From the NCBI RefSeq assembly GCF_020483305.1, contig NZ_JACWAB010000007.1, positions 1 to 64,000 of the forward strand: a DNA stretch of 64,000 nt. The letters are read 5' to 3'. Origin of the DNA: Arthrobacter sp. UM1. GTDB lineage: Bacteria > Actinomycetota > Actinomycetes > Actinomycetales > Micrococcaceae. The position numbers and the translations under genes were made by a program. Within the stretch, counting starts at the first letter, position 1. Each line of letters opens with the position of its first letter. Under the pieces are notes generated by a model that worked only from the letters and a program-made list of their open reading frames with translations, was not told the origin of the DNA and did not search any database. Positions 33,064-41,799 of this stretch are shown here, one piece after another.

Positions 33064-35597
33064 TCAGCACCCAGTCTTTGTACTGTCTCGCAAACCGCTT
33101 CGACTCCCTACCGCCCATGGAATGGACGCCGGACTGGTCCGATTTTTTCGGCGAGCGGACAATTCCGGGAATGCGTTCTTCCAGGCAGAGCATCTGGCAG
33201 AGGCACCTTGCAGACGGATTCGAACATCTGCCGGACGGGTGGAAGATCCATATCTCAAGCGGAATAAGGGAGGCGCGTCTCGTCCTCGACACTGTCACAG
33301 ACATCTGCGTGGAGAACGGCGTCAGCTTCAAGCATTTGATTTCAACTTCGGTTCTCGCTGCGTTTACTTCAAAATGGGCCCCCCGCAGCGCGGCCGGAAA
33401 ATTCGCGGTGGTCTATCCCCCTCCGCACCGCGCCTTCGAGCTCGCCCAACAACTTCACGAGGCTCTGCCTCAGAGGTCCGGCCCGTTCATCCTGTCTGAC
33501 TTCGAATGGTCAGAGGGCTCGAGCGTCTTCATGCGGTGGGGCGCGTTCCGACGCAAGACCGCCTGGACACGTGAAGGCCGCCGACTTCTGCTCCTCGAAG
33601 ACGAGCTCGGCACACGCGAAGACGTGCGGCGAGTTCCAGCAAGCGTCGACGCCCTGCCTCCGACGGCGCGTGAGGCTGCTAGCACTTTCCCTCGTCCGCC
33701 TCTGCTGACCCTGGACGCCGACGTTACCGAAGCTCTTCAGTTCACAGCCTCGGGTGGCGTCTACGGGGGAATGAGCAACGGTCGACCCGTCATCGTCAAA
33801 GAAGCCCGAGGCGGCATTGACGCACGGCCCGGACAGTGTCCTGCCACGGATCGACTGCAACACGAGAGTCGCGTTCTCACGGCGCTCGAAGGGCTGGAAG
33901 GAATCCCCCGTGTCATTGAGACAGCAGAGATCGGTGACAACACCTATACGGTGATGACCCGCCTCAGCGGGCATCCGCTGCGGAGCTGGGTCGCAACAGA
34001 GCACCCACTCCTTCACGGGGGGTCAGACGCCGACGCGCTCACCCGCTATGCGCGCCGCTGCGCAGAGGTGTCCTCCCGCTTGAGAACAGTCATCGCCTCC
34101 GTCCATGCCCGTGGCATTGCCCATCGGGATCTGCATCCGGGCAACGTCCTGATCTCTGACAAAGGCGCGATCTCCGTGATCGACTTCGAGACTGCTGGGC
34201 CGCTCGACGACAGGACGGAACCTCAGAACGGCTGCCCAGGGTTCATGTTCTCCGAGGCGAGCGGTCGGGAACGCGACGAGGCCTCCCTTGACACAATTTC
34301 GCACTGGATGCTCAACCCCGCCTGGGCCGGCAGCGTACACCTGGACTCGGCCAGCGCCCAAGCTGTCATCGAGACGACCCGGAGCGTCTTCGGCCCCAGT
34401 GCAGCCTCCGTCTGCGACTCGGCCGAAGCCCGGCTCCCTCTCCTCGCCTCCAGCCTCCCAGAGCCTTCCCCTGCTGAAGGCAATTGGGCTGAATCCCGAC
34501 TGTCAGACCTCAACAGGCCCGTCCCCCTCAGCCCTCGAAGCGGGAGAGGGGCCCTTGCCGTCCACGGTCTTGCCTCTGGTGTGGGCGGATGCCTCCTCGG
34601 CGTCTCCGACTCGGCTCGGTCTCTCAGGGCTCCTTTGTGGCGAAAGTCGGTCCTCGACGTCGATTCGGACGACCCGGGCCTGTGGGACGGCTGGGCTGGC
34701 ATCGCGGTCTGCGCCCACCTGCTGGGGGATTCGGATCTGGCGGCCACGGCACTGCAGCGTTCTCTCACCGCCTCGTCCGCCTGCACGGACCTGACCCTTT
34801 CCTCTGGGCTGGCCGGCGTCATGCAGGCTTCACTCACGCTCGGAGACTCGAAGACGGCTTTTGAGATCGCCGCTCGCATCGAATCGTGCTACCGCAGCGG
34901 GTCGCGTTTCCCGTTTCCGGGGCTCGAGTCCGGGTCAAGCGGCGTCGCCCGGGCGCTCCGCTCGCTCGCGGCGACACCGGGATGCCCGCCAGGGGTGCTC
35001 TCCCTCGCCCGTGAGATCTGCGAGGAGGACCGGCTCGCCTGCGTTCCGTCGGCAGACGGGCGCAGCGCTCAGGTCCGCTCTGGACGCAGGCTGCTGCCAT
35101 ATCTCGGAACAGGCGGACTTGGCGTGGCCGTCGCCCTTGCCGAACTCGGCGCCCCGGCCTCGGAGTGGGAGCCTCTGGCGGCACCGGCTTCATGGCCGAT
35201 CGTCCTGGACGGCGGAGTCTCCGAGGGGCGCTCCGGCCTGACGGCAGGCCTCCTCTGGCTCAGCGCGGCGACTGGGGCCGACGTCTCATCGGCCGTCCGC
35301 CTCCAGAGGCGCCTCATGTCCTGCCATCTTGTCCGGTCCCCTGACGGCCTCGCTCTCGCCGGTGAGGGCGGAGCCCGGATCACGGGCGATCTCCGGTCCG
35401 GAACCTCCGGATGGCTCGCTGTCGAGTCAGCACTCGACGGGAGGGGCAGCGCCGCCTGGCAGGCCCTGTGCGTCCTCTTCGGCGGCCGCCCTGCCCAACA
35501 AGACTTCTCCTTCGGCATCGCGCCGGCGGAGAGGGGCCGCCTCGAGCGGTCAGTCCCAATCCACGATCCCACTGAAATCGGAAAGGAGTTGACATGA
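33060..35597 (+). CDS. Class III lanthipeptide synthetase (LanKC)
   Basis: The protein has 845 residues, the usual LanKC size. Residues 1-200 match the N-terminal lyase region (RHLADGFEHLPDGWKIHISSG...ISTSVLAAFTSKWAPRSAAGKFAVVYPP). The kinase domain shows Lys247 (VIVKEA), HRDLHPGN with Asp357 and Asn362, and Asp375 in IDFE. Residues 480-830 are a LanC-like cyclase barrel with repeated GLASG/GWAGIA/GTGGLG motifs and no Cys/Cys/His zinc set, as expected in class III. It phosphorylates Ser, eliminates to dehydroalanine and closes labionin or lanthionine rings. Its stop overlaps the precursor start (ATGA). Confidence 0.93.
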   Translation: MISTQSLYCLANRFDSLPPMEWTPDWSDFFGERTIPGMRSSRQSIWQRHLADGFEHLPDGWKIHISSGIREARLVLDTVTDICVENGVSFKHLISTSVLAAFTSKWAPRSAAGKFAVVYPPPHRAFELAQQLHEALPQRSGPFILSDFEWSEGSSVFMRWGAFRRKTAWTREGRRLLLLEDELGTREDVRRVPASVDALPPTAREAASTFPRPPLLTLDADVTEALQFTASGGVYGGMSNGRPVIVKEARGGIDARPGQCPATDRLQHESRVLTALEGLEGIPRVIETAEIGDNTYTVMTRLSGHPLRSWVATEHPLLHGGSDADALTRYARRCAEVSSRLRTVIASVHARGIAHRDLHPGNVLISDKGAISVIDFETAGPLDDRTEPQNGCPGFMFSEASGRERDEASLDTISHWMLNPAWAGSVHLDSASAQAVIETTRSVFGPSAASVCDSAEARLPLLASSLPEPSPAEGNWAESRLSDLNRPVPLSPRSGRGALAVHGLASGVGGCLLGVSDSARSLRAPLWRKSVLDVDSDDPGLWDGWAGIAVCAHLLGDSDLAATALQRSLTASSACTDLTLSSGLAGVMQASLTLGDSKTAFEIAARIESCYRSGSRFPFPGLESGSSGVARALRSLAATPGCPPGVLSLAREICEEDRLACVPSADGRSAQVRSGRRLLPYLGTGGLGVAVALAELGAPASEWEPLAAPASWPIVLDGGVSEGRSGLTAGLLWLSAATGADVSSAVRLQRRLMSCHLVRSPDGLALAGEGGARITGDLRSGTSGWLAVESALDGRGSAAWQALCVLFGGRPAQQDFSFGIAPAERGRLERSVPIHDPTEIGKELT

Positions 35598-35677
35598 GCA
35601 TTCTCGACCTTCAGAAGTTCGATGACGTCGAGCGCGAGGCCCTCGACCTCGGTTCCACGATCAGCAACGGCTGCTAG
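35594..35677 (+). CDS. Class III lanthipeptide precursor peptide, 27 aa
   Basis: The peptide opens MSILDLQKFDDVE, containing the ILDLQ motif that class III leaders use to bind LanKC, followed by an acidic helix. It ends GSTISNGC: Ser21-x-x-Ser24-x-x-Cys27 is the exact pattern for one labionin ring, and Cys27 is the last residue, as in avionin-forming lipolanthine precursors. AAAGGAG lies 7 nt before the ATG, inside the LanKC 3' end. Only about 7-9 residues are left for the core, so the mature product must be tiny and would depend on acylation for its bulk. Confidence 0.92.
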   Translation: MSILDLQKFDDVEREALDLGSTISNGC

Positions 35678-35684
35678 CAGCCGC

Positions 35685-35715
35685 GGCGTGGCGGGCGGAT
35701 GCCGCCCGCCACGCC
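35685..35715 (+). terminator. Strong hairpin just after the precursor gene (attenuator)
   Basis: GGCGTGGCGGGCGG and its complement form a perfect 14-bp GC stem with a 3-nt loop, starting 7 nt after the precursor stop. There is no T-tract. Partial terminators or processing hairpins at this place keep precursor mRNA in excess over downstream enzymes in many RiPP operons. Confidence 0.75.
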
Positions 35716-35773
35716 CCCTCCCCCTCTGTTCGCACAGTCTGCCTTCGCCATGCCGAGTGATGGAGAGAACCCG

Positions 35774-38404
35774 ATGAAGACAACCGTCGAGCCGGACACC
35801 GTCCTGAGCTCAGAAGCCGCGCACCGCGCCCCTCGGCTGTACTGCCGTCGAGTCCAGCTGACGCTCGAAGACCTCGCCGAGCACGCTGACGCGGCCGCCT
35901 CGGCTCTGTCTGCATCAGGAGTCCGCCCTGGAGACCTGGTCAGACTGGACATGGACGATTCGGCTGAAGCCCTCGTCTGCTTCTTCGCTCTCGCGGCTCT
36001 CGACACGCGGATGATCCTGGGCGGCCAGGGCCCGTCCAGCGGGGAAGAGGAGGAAAAGCTCATCCTCGCTCCTCACATCAGGAAGCCGTCGCCGCTCCAC
36101 AGGGGGCTTCGCGAGATCGTCAGCCTCCCTCCGGGTCCGAGCGAACGACTCCGCAGCGCCGGCGCTGAGCACACGAGGGCTCTGAACCTCGACGACGTCT
36201 TGCCTGAACCGTGGCTCAGCCGGGCGGACGGACTCATCCTGATGACCTCGGGAAGCTCCGGGAGTCCCAAACGCGTTCCCCGTCAGCCTCGTTCGTTCAT
36301 GGACAACCTCCGGCAGAGCCAGCGGATCCTCAAGTACCGGCCGGACGACGTCCTCATGCCGATTGCTCCGCTGAACCATCAATACGGCCTCTCCGTGGTC
36401 CTGCACGCCCTCCTCGTCGGAGCCGATGTCATCATCGGATCCCCCTGGCGGATCTCCGAGAGCATCCGGCTCGGGAGACGGCACGGGGCGACCGTCGTCG
36501 AGGCCACCCCCGAGGTGTACCTCCGCGCCGTCGACTTCGTTGTCGGAGGGAAGATCGACAAGGAGGCGTTCGCCTCCTGGCGCCAGGCGGGAGTCGGGGG
36601 CTCGCCCACCGATGCGTCGGCCATCGCCCTGGTGCGGGAAGCCCTGGGCCTGCGCCTCTGCGACGGATACGGGTCGACCGAGGCCGGGAACATCGCGCTC
36701 GCAGACCCGGACGATCCCGAGGGCGGGCTGCTTCCCCTGGACTGCTTCACGATCACGGTGAACGACGACGCCGGCCGCGCCCGTCCGCCTGGAGAGCTCG
36801 GCCTCCTCGCACTCCACAACACCGAGACCGGCCATTCGTGGGAGTCAGGGGACCTTGCGTCTTTCAAGGACGGGCGCCTCCTCGTTGCAGGTCGGGCCAA
36901 CGCCGTGCACCGCCGCGGCCTCGTCGTCTACCCCGCCGCCATCGAAGAGCGCCTCAGGGCACAGGGCATTCCCGCCCTCGTGACGTCGTACGGATCCGCT
37001 CGGGGCACACGCATCGCCGCCGTCGTCGAAGACCGCTTCCGACGCGGTCGCAGACACTGGTGGAATCGCATCCTCGGCGTCGAGGACTTGGCCGAGCTGC
37101 CCGACTCCCTGCTCATCGTCGATCGGATTCCACGGCTGGACCAGGGGAAGCCAGACCTCTGCAGACTCCGCAATGCCCTCACCGCCTCAGAAGCGCCGGC
37201 CGGCGCTCGGGAGACGGCGCTGGCCGCAACGGCGCGCTTTCTTCGCGGCCACCGCCAGGAGGCCGTGGACCTGCTCAGCGCCTACCAGACGCGCGAGGCC
37301 TCTGAGATCGAGGTGGACGGTGCGCTCGCGGCTCTGGACTCGGCCGCGGTGGAAGTCGCACTGGAGAACCCCCGTCCGCTCAAGCGCTCGTGGGTGTACA
37401 TGCCCTCCAACGTCGTGTTGTACTCCTACGTTCTTTACGGACTCGTTCCCTCGCTCTGGACCGACGAGCTCCTCCTGCGTCCTTCGAGCCGCGCCCGGGA
37501 GCTCTCCGAGGAGATCCACGCCTTCCTTGCGCCTGTCCACGGTCTCAACGTGAAGCTGGCCCCCTGTTCCCAGACAGAGTTCGCGGCGCTCCGCACCGGC
37601 GCTCCAGGCCTGATCGTCTTCACCGGGCGGCACGAGAACGCCGTTCAGATCGCGGCCGGCCTCGAGCCGGGCCAAGTCATGGCCTTCTCCGGTCAGGGAA
37701 CCAACCCTGTCGTCGTCGGTCCTGAGGCGGACGTCGGCACGGCCGCGGCAGACACGGCCCGAATCCGTCTCCTCAACGGAGGACAGGACTGCTTCGGGCC
37801 GGATCTCGTCTTCGTTCACGAAGACCGGTCCTCGGAGTTCCTCGAGGCCCTCTCGCAGCACATCAGCGAGCAGACTGAGAAGGTCGCAGGCGCGCCCGTG
37901 CTGGACGAGGAGACGGCCCGCGCCCTCCTCGGAGATCTGTGGGATGCGAGGGGTCGGATCCGAAAGGGAGGTGTGGTGAGGCTGCCGGAGGGGGAGCTCG
38001 ACCCGACTGTGCGCGTATGGACGGCCCGCGAGAGGCCGTTGGTCACCGAAGTCTTCGCGCCGGTCTTCAACGTCGTCGTCTACGAGGACGAGGAGGACGT
38101 CATCTCCCTCCTGAGCGAAGAGCACTACCGCCTGCGGTGGATGGGGGCCTCGCTCTACGGAGTGAGCCGGCAGCTCTCCGCATGGTTCGGAGCCCGCATG
38201 ACGACGTCACTGGGCCGTTCGCTCGTGGACGCCGACGATCCGAGGCTCCCGATGGGCGGGCTGGGAGCCCACTCCTCGGCGGTTCACACCGTCGGCGCCG
38301 AGGACCCGCAACCGGTGCTGCTCTCCCGAGTCGCCTCCGAGTACGGACACCTCATGGCAGAGCAGACCCGCGCCGAGCACACGCAGACGGAGACCCGGTC
38401 ATGA
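35774..38404 (+). CDS. Adenylation domain fused to an aldehyde-dehydrogenase-like domain
   Basis: The protein has 876 residues. Residues 1-470 are an ANL acyl-AMP ligase: TSGSSGSPK loop, YGSTEAG, a GR-ANAVHRRG hinge and the Lys of LDQGKPDL. Residues 480-870 are an ALDH-like domain with FTGRHENAVQIAA, LNGGQDCFGPDLVFVHED (catalytic Cys673) and EVFAPVFNVVVYED. The usual general-base Glu before GG (ELGGK) is replaced (AFSGQG), as in ALDHs that reduce acyl thioesters. An activated acyl could thus be reduced to an aldehyde (inference). The start uses GGAGAG 6 nt before ATG 35774; the ATG at 35699 lies in the hairpin loop. Confidence 0.8.
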   Translation: MKTTVEPDTVLSSEAAHRAPRLYCRRVQLTLEDLAEHADAAASALSASGVRPGDLVRLDMDDSAEALVCFFALAALDTRMILGGQGPSSGEEEEKLILAPHIRKPSPLHRGLREIVSLPPGPSERLRSAGAEHTRALNLDDVLPEPWLSRADGLILMTSGSSGSPKRVPRQPRSFMDNLRQSQRILKYRPDDVLMPIAPLNHQYGLSVVLHALLVGADVIIGSPWRISESIRLGRRHGATVVEATPEVYLRAVDFVVGGKIDKEAFASWRQAGVGGSPTDASAIALVREALGLRLCDGYGSTEAGNIALADPDDPEGGLLPLDCFTITVNDDAGRARPPGELGLLALHNTETGHSWESGDLASFKDGRLLVAGRANAVHRRGLVVYPAAIEERLRAQGIPALVTSYGSARGTRIAAVVEDRFRRGRRHWWNRILGVEDLAELPDSLLIVDRIPRLDQGKPDLCRLRNALTASEAPAGARETALAATARFLRGHRQEAVDLLSAYQTREASEIEVDGALAALDSAAVEVALENPRPLKRSWVYMPSNVVLYSYVLYGLVPSLWTDELLLRPSSRARELSEEIHAFLAPVHGLNVKLAPCSQTEFAALRTGAPGLIVFTGRHENAVQIAAGLEPGQVMAFSGQGTNPVVVGPEADVGTAAADTARIRLLNGGQDCFGPDLVFVHEDRSSEFLEALSQHISEQTEKVAGAPVLDEETARALLGDLWDARGRIRKGGVVRLPEGELDPTVRVWTARERPLVTEVFAPVFNVVVYEDEEDVISLLSEEHYRLRWMGASLYGVSRQLSAWFGARMTTSLGRSLVDADDPRLPMGGLGAHSSAVHTVGAEDPQPVLLSRVASEYGHLMAEQTRAEHTQTETRS

Positions 38405-40020
38405 CGGGACCCGGGCTGGACCGGGGGTCTCCCTGGGCAACGGTCGCGGACGAGCTTGCGTCTCTGGGGACCGATCTCGTCTACGGGCTGCCCGACGACT
38501 CCATGGGATGCGCCGCCGCCTTCGAGAAGGCGGGCATCACTCTGGTCGTCACCGCCGAGCAGAGAACCGCGGTCTATGCTGCCGCAGGGGCTTCCCAGGC
38601 TCACGGTGGATTCGGCGCAGCTGTCGCAGGCCGAGGGCCGGCCACGGCAGCCCTCGTTCCCGCTCTCCTCGAGGCCTCCTCGCAGGGCTCACCGATCGTC
38701 GTCCTCGTCGAGACCGCCGGGGAAGAGGCAGTGCCCGGGCTCTCGTTCCAGTGCGTCTCTCCCGGGCCCCTCCTGCGCCCGGTCTGCAAGGACGTCGTCG
38801 CCTGGACTCCCGGGGCAGTAGTCGCAGCCAAGCAGAGAGCGGAGGAAGCGCCTGCAGGACCGGTCGCCGTTCTGGTTCCGACCGCCGTCGGAACCTCTTC
38901 GATCTCCGAGGCCGCTTCAGCGACCCTCTGCGGGGAGGCCGAGCAGGCCTCCGCCCGCTCTCGTCCCCCACGGCACACGGAAGCCGTAGAGGGGCCGGAG
39001 CTTCCGGTCTTCTCGCGCCCGGTCATCGTGGCGGGAGGCGGCTGCCGACGCGCGAGGATTGACGTCGCCGCCATAGCGGAGCAGACGAACGCTCCCGTGT
39101 TCGTCACGGCAAGCGGTCGGGGATGCGTCGACGAGGACCATCCCTCGTTCATGGGACTCGCAGGGCTGTACACCAGTCCCCCCGCCCGAGAGATCTGGCA
39201 GAGCGCTGACGGAGTCATCGCTCTCGGGTCCGAGCTCGAGGAGACCGCCGTGGAGTTCCTCCCGTCACATGTGCCCGTGCACCAGATTGCTCTCCACAGG
39301 TCTTCCTCCCGGTGGCCCGGCAGGCCGATCAGACGGCATCTCGTCGACGTGTCCGAATGGAGCGCGTCCGACGCCGCCCTCGCCGAGCCCGGATGGAGAC
39401 GCCGGTGGGAGGACGCCCGTTCGCGCACGGCGGTCTGGGCCGAGGAGATGATCGCCTCGAAGCGGGTCCCTGCCATCCTGGACAAGATCAGCGCTCTCAT
39501 CCGCCCGGGAGACTCCGCTGTCTTCGAGAACGGTGCCGCCGACATCTGGGCCTACAGCTGGCCGGTGCTCCGAATCCCGAGAGACGTGCCCGTCCTCGCC
39601 CTGTCAGAGCAGACCACGCTGGGCGCCTCGATTCCCGCAGCCGCAGCCCTCGCTCGCGCTCGCAGCGAGGGGCGGACCTGGTCCTTCAGCGGAGACGGCG
39701 CCTTCATCCGCTCGACGCTCGAGCCGATGGTCACCGATCAGCCGCGCACCGTCCACACCGTGTTCGACGACGGCGGCTACGGCTGGCTCGCGGAACAGGC
39801 TCGAGCCGTCGGGCTCGATCCGGAGCCCTACGCCTCGGGACGGCCCCGCCGCTGGCATGACGCCTGGGGACGGCCGATGAAGACCCTGCGCGTAGAGTCC
39901 GCTGCAGATGTGGAGCGGCTTGCACCGCACATCGAAGACTACTCCCGCGAGCACGCAGTCGTCCTCCACGTCCCCGTCGCGCCCGAGGACCGCAGCCTCC
40001 TCGCGCAAGGAGAGTGGTGA
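38401..40020 (+). CDS. Thiamine diphosphate-dependent enzyme (decarboxylase/ligase type)
   Basis: The protein has 539 residues with the three-domain acetolactate synthase/benzoylformate decarboxylase layout. Glu53 in VVTAEQRTA is the ThDP-activating Glu. The central domain starts RPVIVAGGGC. The Mg-ThDP motif starts at GDG 431-433 and ends FDDGGYG, where Asp457 stands for the usual Asn. No acetolactate-synthase FAD signature is obvious. It would decarboxylate a 2-oxo acid or join aldehydes; next to the acyl-reducing fusion protein (ATGA overlap) an acyloin or aldehyde step is conceivable. Cytosolic. Confidence 0.82.
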   Translation: MTGPGLDRGSPWATVADELASLGTDLVYGLPDDSMGCAAAFEKAGITLVVTAEQRTAVYAAAGASQAHGGFGAAVAGRGPATAALVPALLEASSQGSPIVVLVETAGEEAVPGLSFQCVSPGPLLRPVCKDVVAWTPGAVVAAKQRAEEAPAGPVAVLVPTAVGTSSISEAASATLCGEAEQASARSRPPRHTEAVEGPELPVFSRPVIVAGGGCRRARIDVAAIAEQTNAPVFVTASGRGCVDEDHPSFMGLAGLYTSPPAREIWQSADGVIALGSELEETAVEFLPSHVPVHQIALHRSSSRWPGRPIRRHLVDVSEWSASDAALAEPGWRRRWEDARSRTAVWAEEMIASKRVPAILDKISALIRPGDSAVFENGAADIWAYSWPVLRIPRDVPVLALSEQTTLGASIPAAAALARARSEGRTWSFSGDGAFIRSTLEPMVTDQPRTVHTVFDDGGYGWLAEQARAVGLDPEPYASGRPRRWHDAWGRPMKTLRVESAADVERLAPHIEDYSREHAVVLHVPVAPEDRSLLAQGEW

Positions 40021-40022
40021 CG

Positions 40023-41513
40023 ATGTCGAACCGGTGCGATCTCGCGATCGTCGGAGGCGGACTCCGCCTGCTCTCCCTGCTGACGGCGTTCGCCGATCTC
40101 GTCACCGAGAAGAGCGGGAGTCCAGGGCGCGGCACCGGGCCTGTGCCGAGCGTCCTCGTCTTCGATCCCTTCCACCCCGCGCCGGGTGCGGTCTGGAACG
40201 ATCGGGCCCATCGGGAGTTCCGCTGCAACGCGCTCAAGCCTGAGGCGGCTCTGCCCGCGCCCGGAGGCGGGACGCTCCTCGTGACGGGGGCTCTCGAAGC
40301 ACAGGGCCTTCACGCGTCCGCGCAGGACAGCCCGCCTCGCAGCGCCGTGGGTGCAGCCCTCCGAGACCAGCGTGACGAGATCATCGGCCGCCTCTCCCCG
40401 CGGCTCGCTATCCGCCTCGTCCCCGCGAGAGTAGAGGAGGCCGTACCTGTCGGAGGCTCCTGGCTCCTCAGAGCCGGCGCTGAGAGCTTTGCGTGCCGCG
40501 GACTCGTCGACCTGTCGGGCTCCGGGTTCACCGGCTACACGGTCAGCGCCACCGATGCAGCCGAAAGTTCCGGCCTCTCGCTCGACAGCATACCGCCAGG
40601 TGCCGCCGCGACCATCGGAGGCATGGGGCTGGGAGCCGTCGACGTCGTCGCGGCCCTGACCCGCGGCCGGGGCGGAGCCTTTGCAGACCGTGGGGGCCAG
40701 CTGGCCTACACGCCGTCCGGGAGCGAGCCGGCCCTGGTTCTCATGTCTCGGACGGGCCGTCTTCGCCGCCCCTCGGACCCGGGGCGCCCTGGCCCGATCC
40801 CCGGTGAGCTGCCCGTTCACGTCTCCGACGCGTTCTGGAGCACATCCGCCGAGGCCGCCGCCCTCCAAGTACTCGCGCGGATCACAGGAACTCCCCGGCT
40901 CGACGGGCTTCACCGCGCCGCAGCCGAGTCCCCGGAAGCCCAGATCTCGGCCTTCGAACGCGAGCCAGCGCAGTCGAGGGCAGAGCTCCGATCCCGCGTG
41001 GAGGGCGTGGTCTCCGCCCTGGCCCGGGAGCGGCCGGCGATGCGGCGGATCCACCAGGACGCCCTCAGTCGCATCGCCACGGAGTACACCTCCGGCCCTC
41101 CCCTCGAACGCTACCGCGAATGGGGAGCCCTGATACGGGCGGGGATGCTCCGCTTCTCACGCGGGACGTGGGGGGAGACAGCCGTCTCCACCCCGTGGCG
41201 CATACGGGCCTTCCTAGGCGCCCCGGGACTGCCGTTCGACTCTCCCGCCGGCATGGCGGGCAGTCGGCGCGAGATCCCTGTCGACGCCCGGACGAAGCGC
41301 GTCCAGGGCTTCGACAGCTGGTGGGCTGGCGGACACACCAGCTCCCACCCTCTGCGAGGAGACCTTCCGACGACGGCGAACGCGGCCGAGTGGCAGGGCG
41401 CTGTCCGGCCGCTGGCCGAGGACATCGCGCGGAAGCTCGACTTGCTGGGCTCCTCCGTTCGATGGAGCAGCCCCTGCGAAAAGACGATATCGAGGAGGTT
41501 CGCGTGTTCCTAA
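40023..41513 (+). CDS. FAD/NAD(P)-binding oxidoreductase-like protein
   Basis: The protein has 496 residues. It starts CDLAIVGGGLRLLSLL and continues VLVFDPFHPAPGAVWNDRAHREFRCNALKPEA, the pattern of the FAD_NAD(P)-binding family (GAGPRGLS...VFEP...GRVW...MN). The third Gly of GxGxxG is Leu here, so cofactor binding may be changed. A second half with YREWGALIRAGMLRF and GFDSWWAGG resembles the same family. AAGGAG lies 10 nt before ATG 40023; a GTG at 40017 overlapping the previous stop is possible. No known substrate. It is not an HFCD-type LanD flavoprotein. Confidence 0.7.
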   Translation: MSNRCDLAIVGGGLRLLSLLTAFADLVTEKSGSPGRGTGPVPSVLVFDPFHPAPGAVWNDRAHREFRCNALKPEAALPAPGGGTLLVTGALEAQGLHASAQDSPPRSAVGAALRDQRDEIIGRLSPRLAIRLVPARVEEAVPVGGSWLLRAGAESFACRGLVDLSGSGFTGYTVSATDAAESSGLSLDSIPPGAAATIGGMGLGAVDVVAALTRGRGGAFADRGGQLAYTPSGSEPALVLMSRTGRLRRPSDPGRPGPIPGELPVHVSDAFWSTSAEAAALQVLARITGTPRLDGLHRAAAESPEAQISAFEREPAQSRAELRSRVEGVVSALARERPAMRRIHQDALSRIATEYTSGPPLERYREWGALIRAGMLRFSRGTWGETAVSTPWRIRAFLGAPGLPFDSPAGMAGSRREIPVDARTKRVQGFDSWWAGGHTSSHPLRGDLPTTANAAEWQGAVRPLAEDIARKLDLLGSSVRWSSPCEKTISRRFACS

Positions 41514-41552
41514 GTTCAAGAATGACAGCACTGTCTCAGAAAGGACGGAGTC

Positions 41553-41771
41553 ATGAAAACCGAGAAGTCCAAGGACATTGTCTGGAGCATCGTCTCGATT
41601 GTGGTCGGCGGCGGCGCCTGGCTGACCATGCAGAACATCTCATGGGGGATCGTGGATCCTGCGAAGGTCGGTCTCGTCTTCGCCGTCCTCGGCATCATCT
41701 CCCTTCTCTGGGCTCTGTTCAGCAAGTACGACGACAAGCCGCGAGAACGCGGGGGAGACAGCGACAGGTGA
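41553..41771 (+). CDS. Small two-helix membrane protein of the cluster
   Basis: The protein has 72 residues: a basic start (KTEKSKD), helix IVWSIVSIVVGGGAWLTM, a short loop, helix VGLVFAVLGIISLLWALF and a charged tail. GGACGGAGTC lies before the ATG. I do not recognise the family. Immunity or a membrane scaffold are possible roles, given only by its place in the operon. Confidence 0.75.
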   Translation: MKTEKSKDIVWSIVSIVVGGGAWLTMQNISWGIVDPAKVGLVFAVLGIISLLWALFSKYDDKPRERGGDSDR

Positions 41772-41799
41772 GGCTCGGTGCCCAGGGAGGTGCTGAGCT

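Noticed and set aside
33060-35597. Class IV lanthipeptide synthetase or eukaryote-like Ser/Thr kinase
   Set aside because: The LanC-like domain lacks the zinc Cys/Cys/His set of class IV, and a lyase region precedes the kinase, which fits class III.
40023-41513. The FAD-type protein as the missing LanD decarboxylase
   Set aside because: LanD/HFCD proteins are about 200 residues with PASANT and PxMNxxMW motifs and bind FMN; none of this is present.
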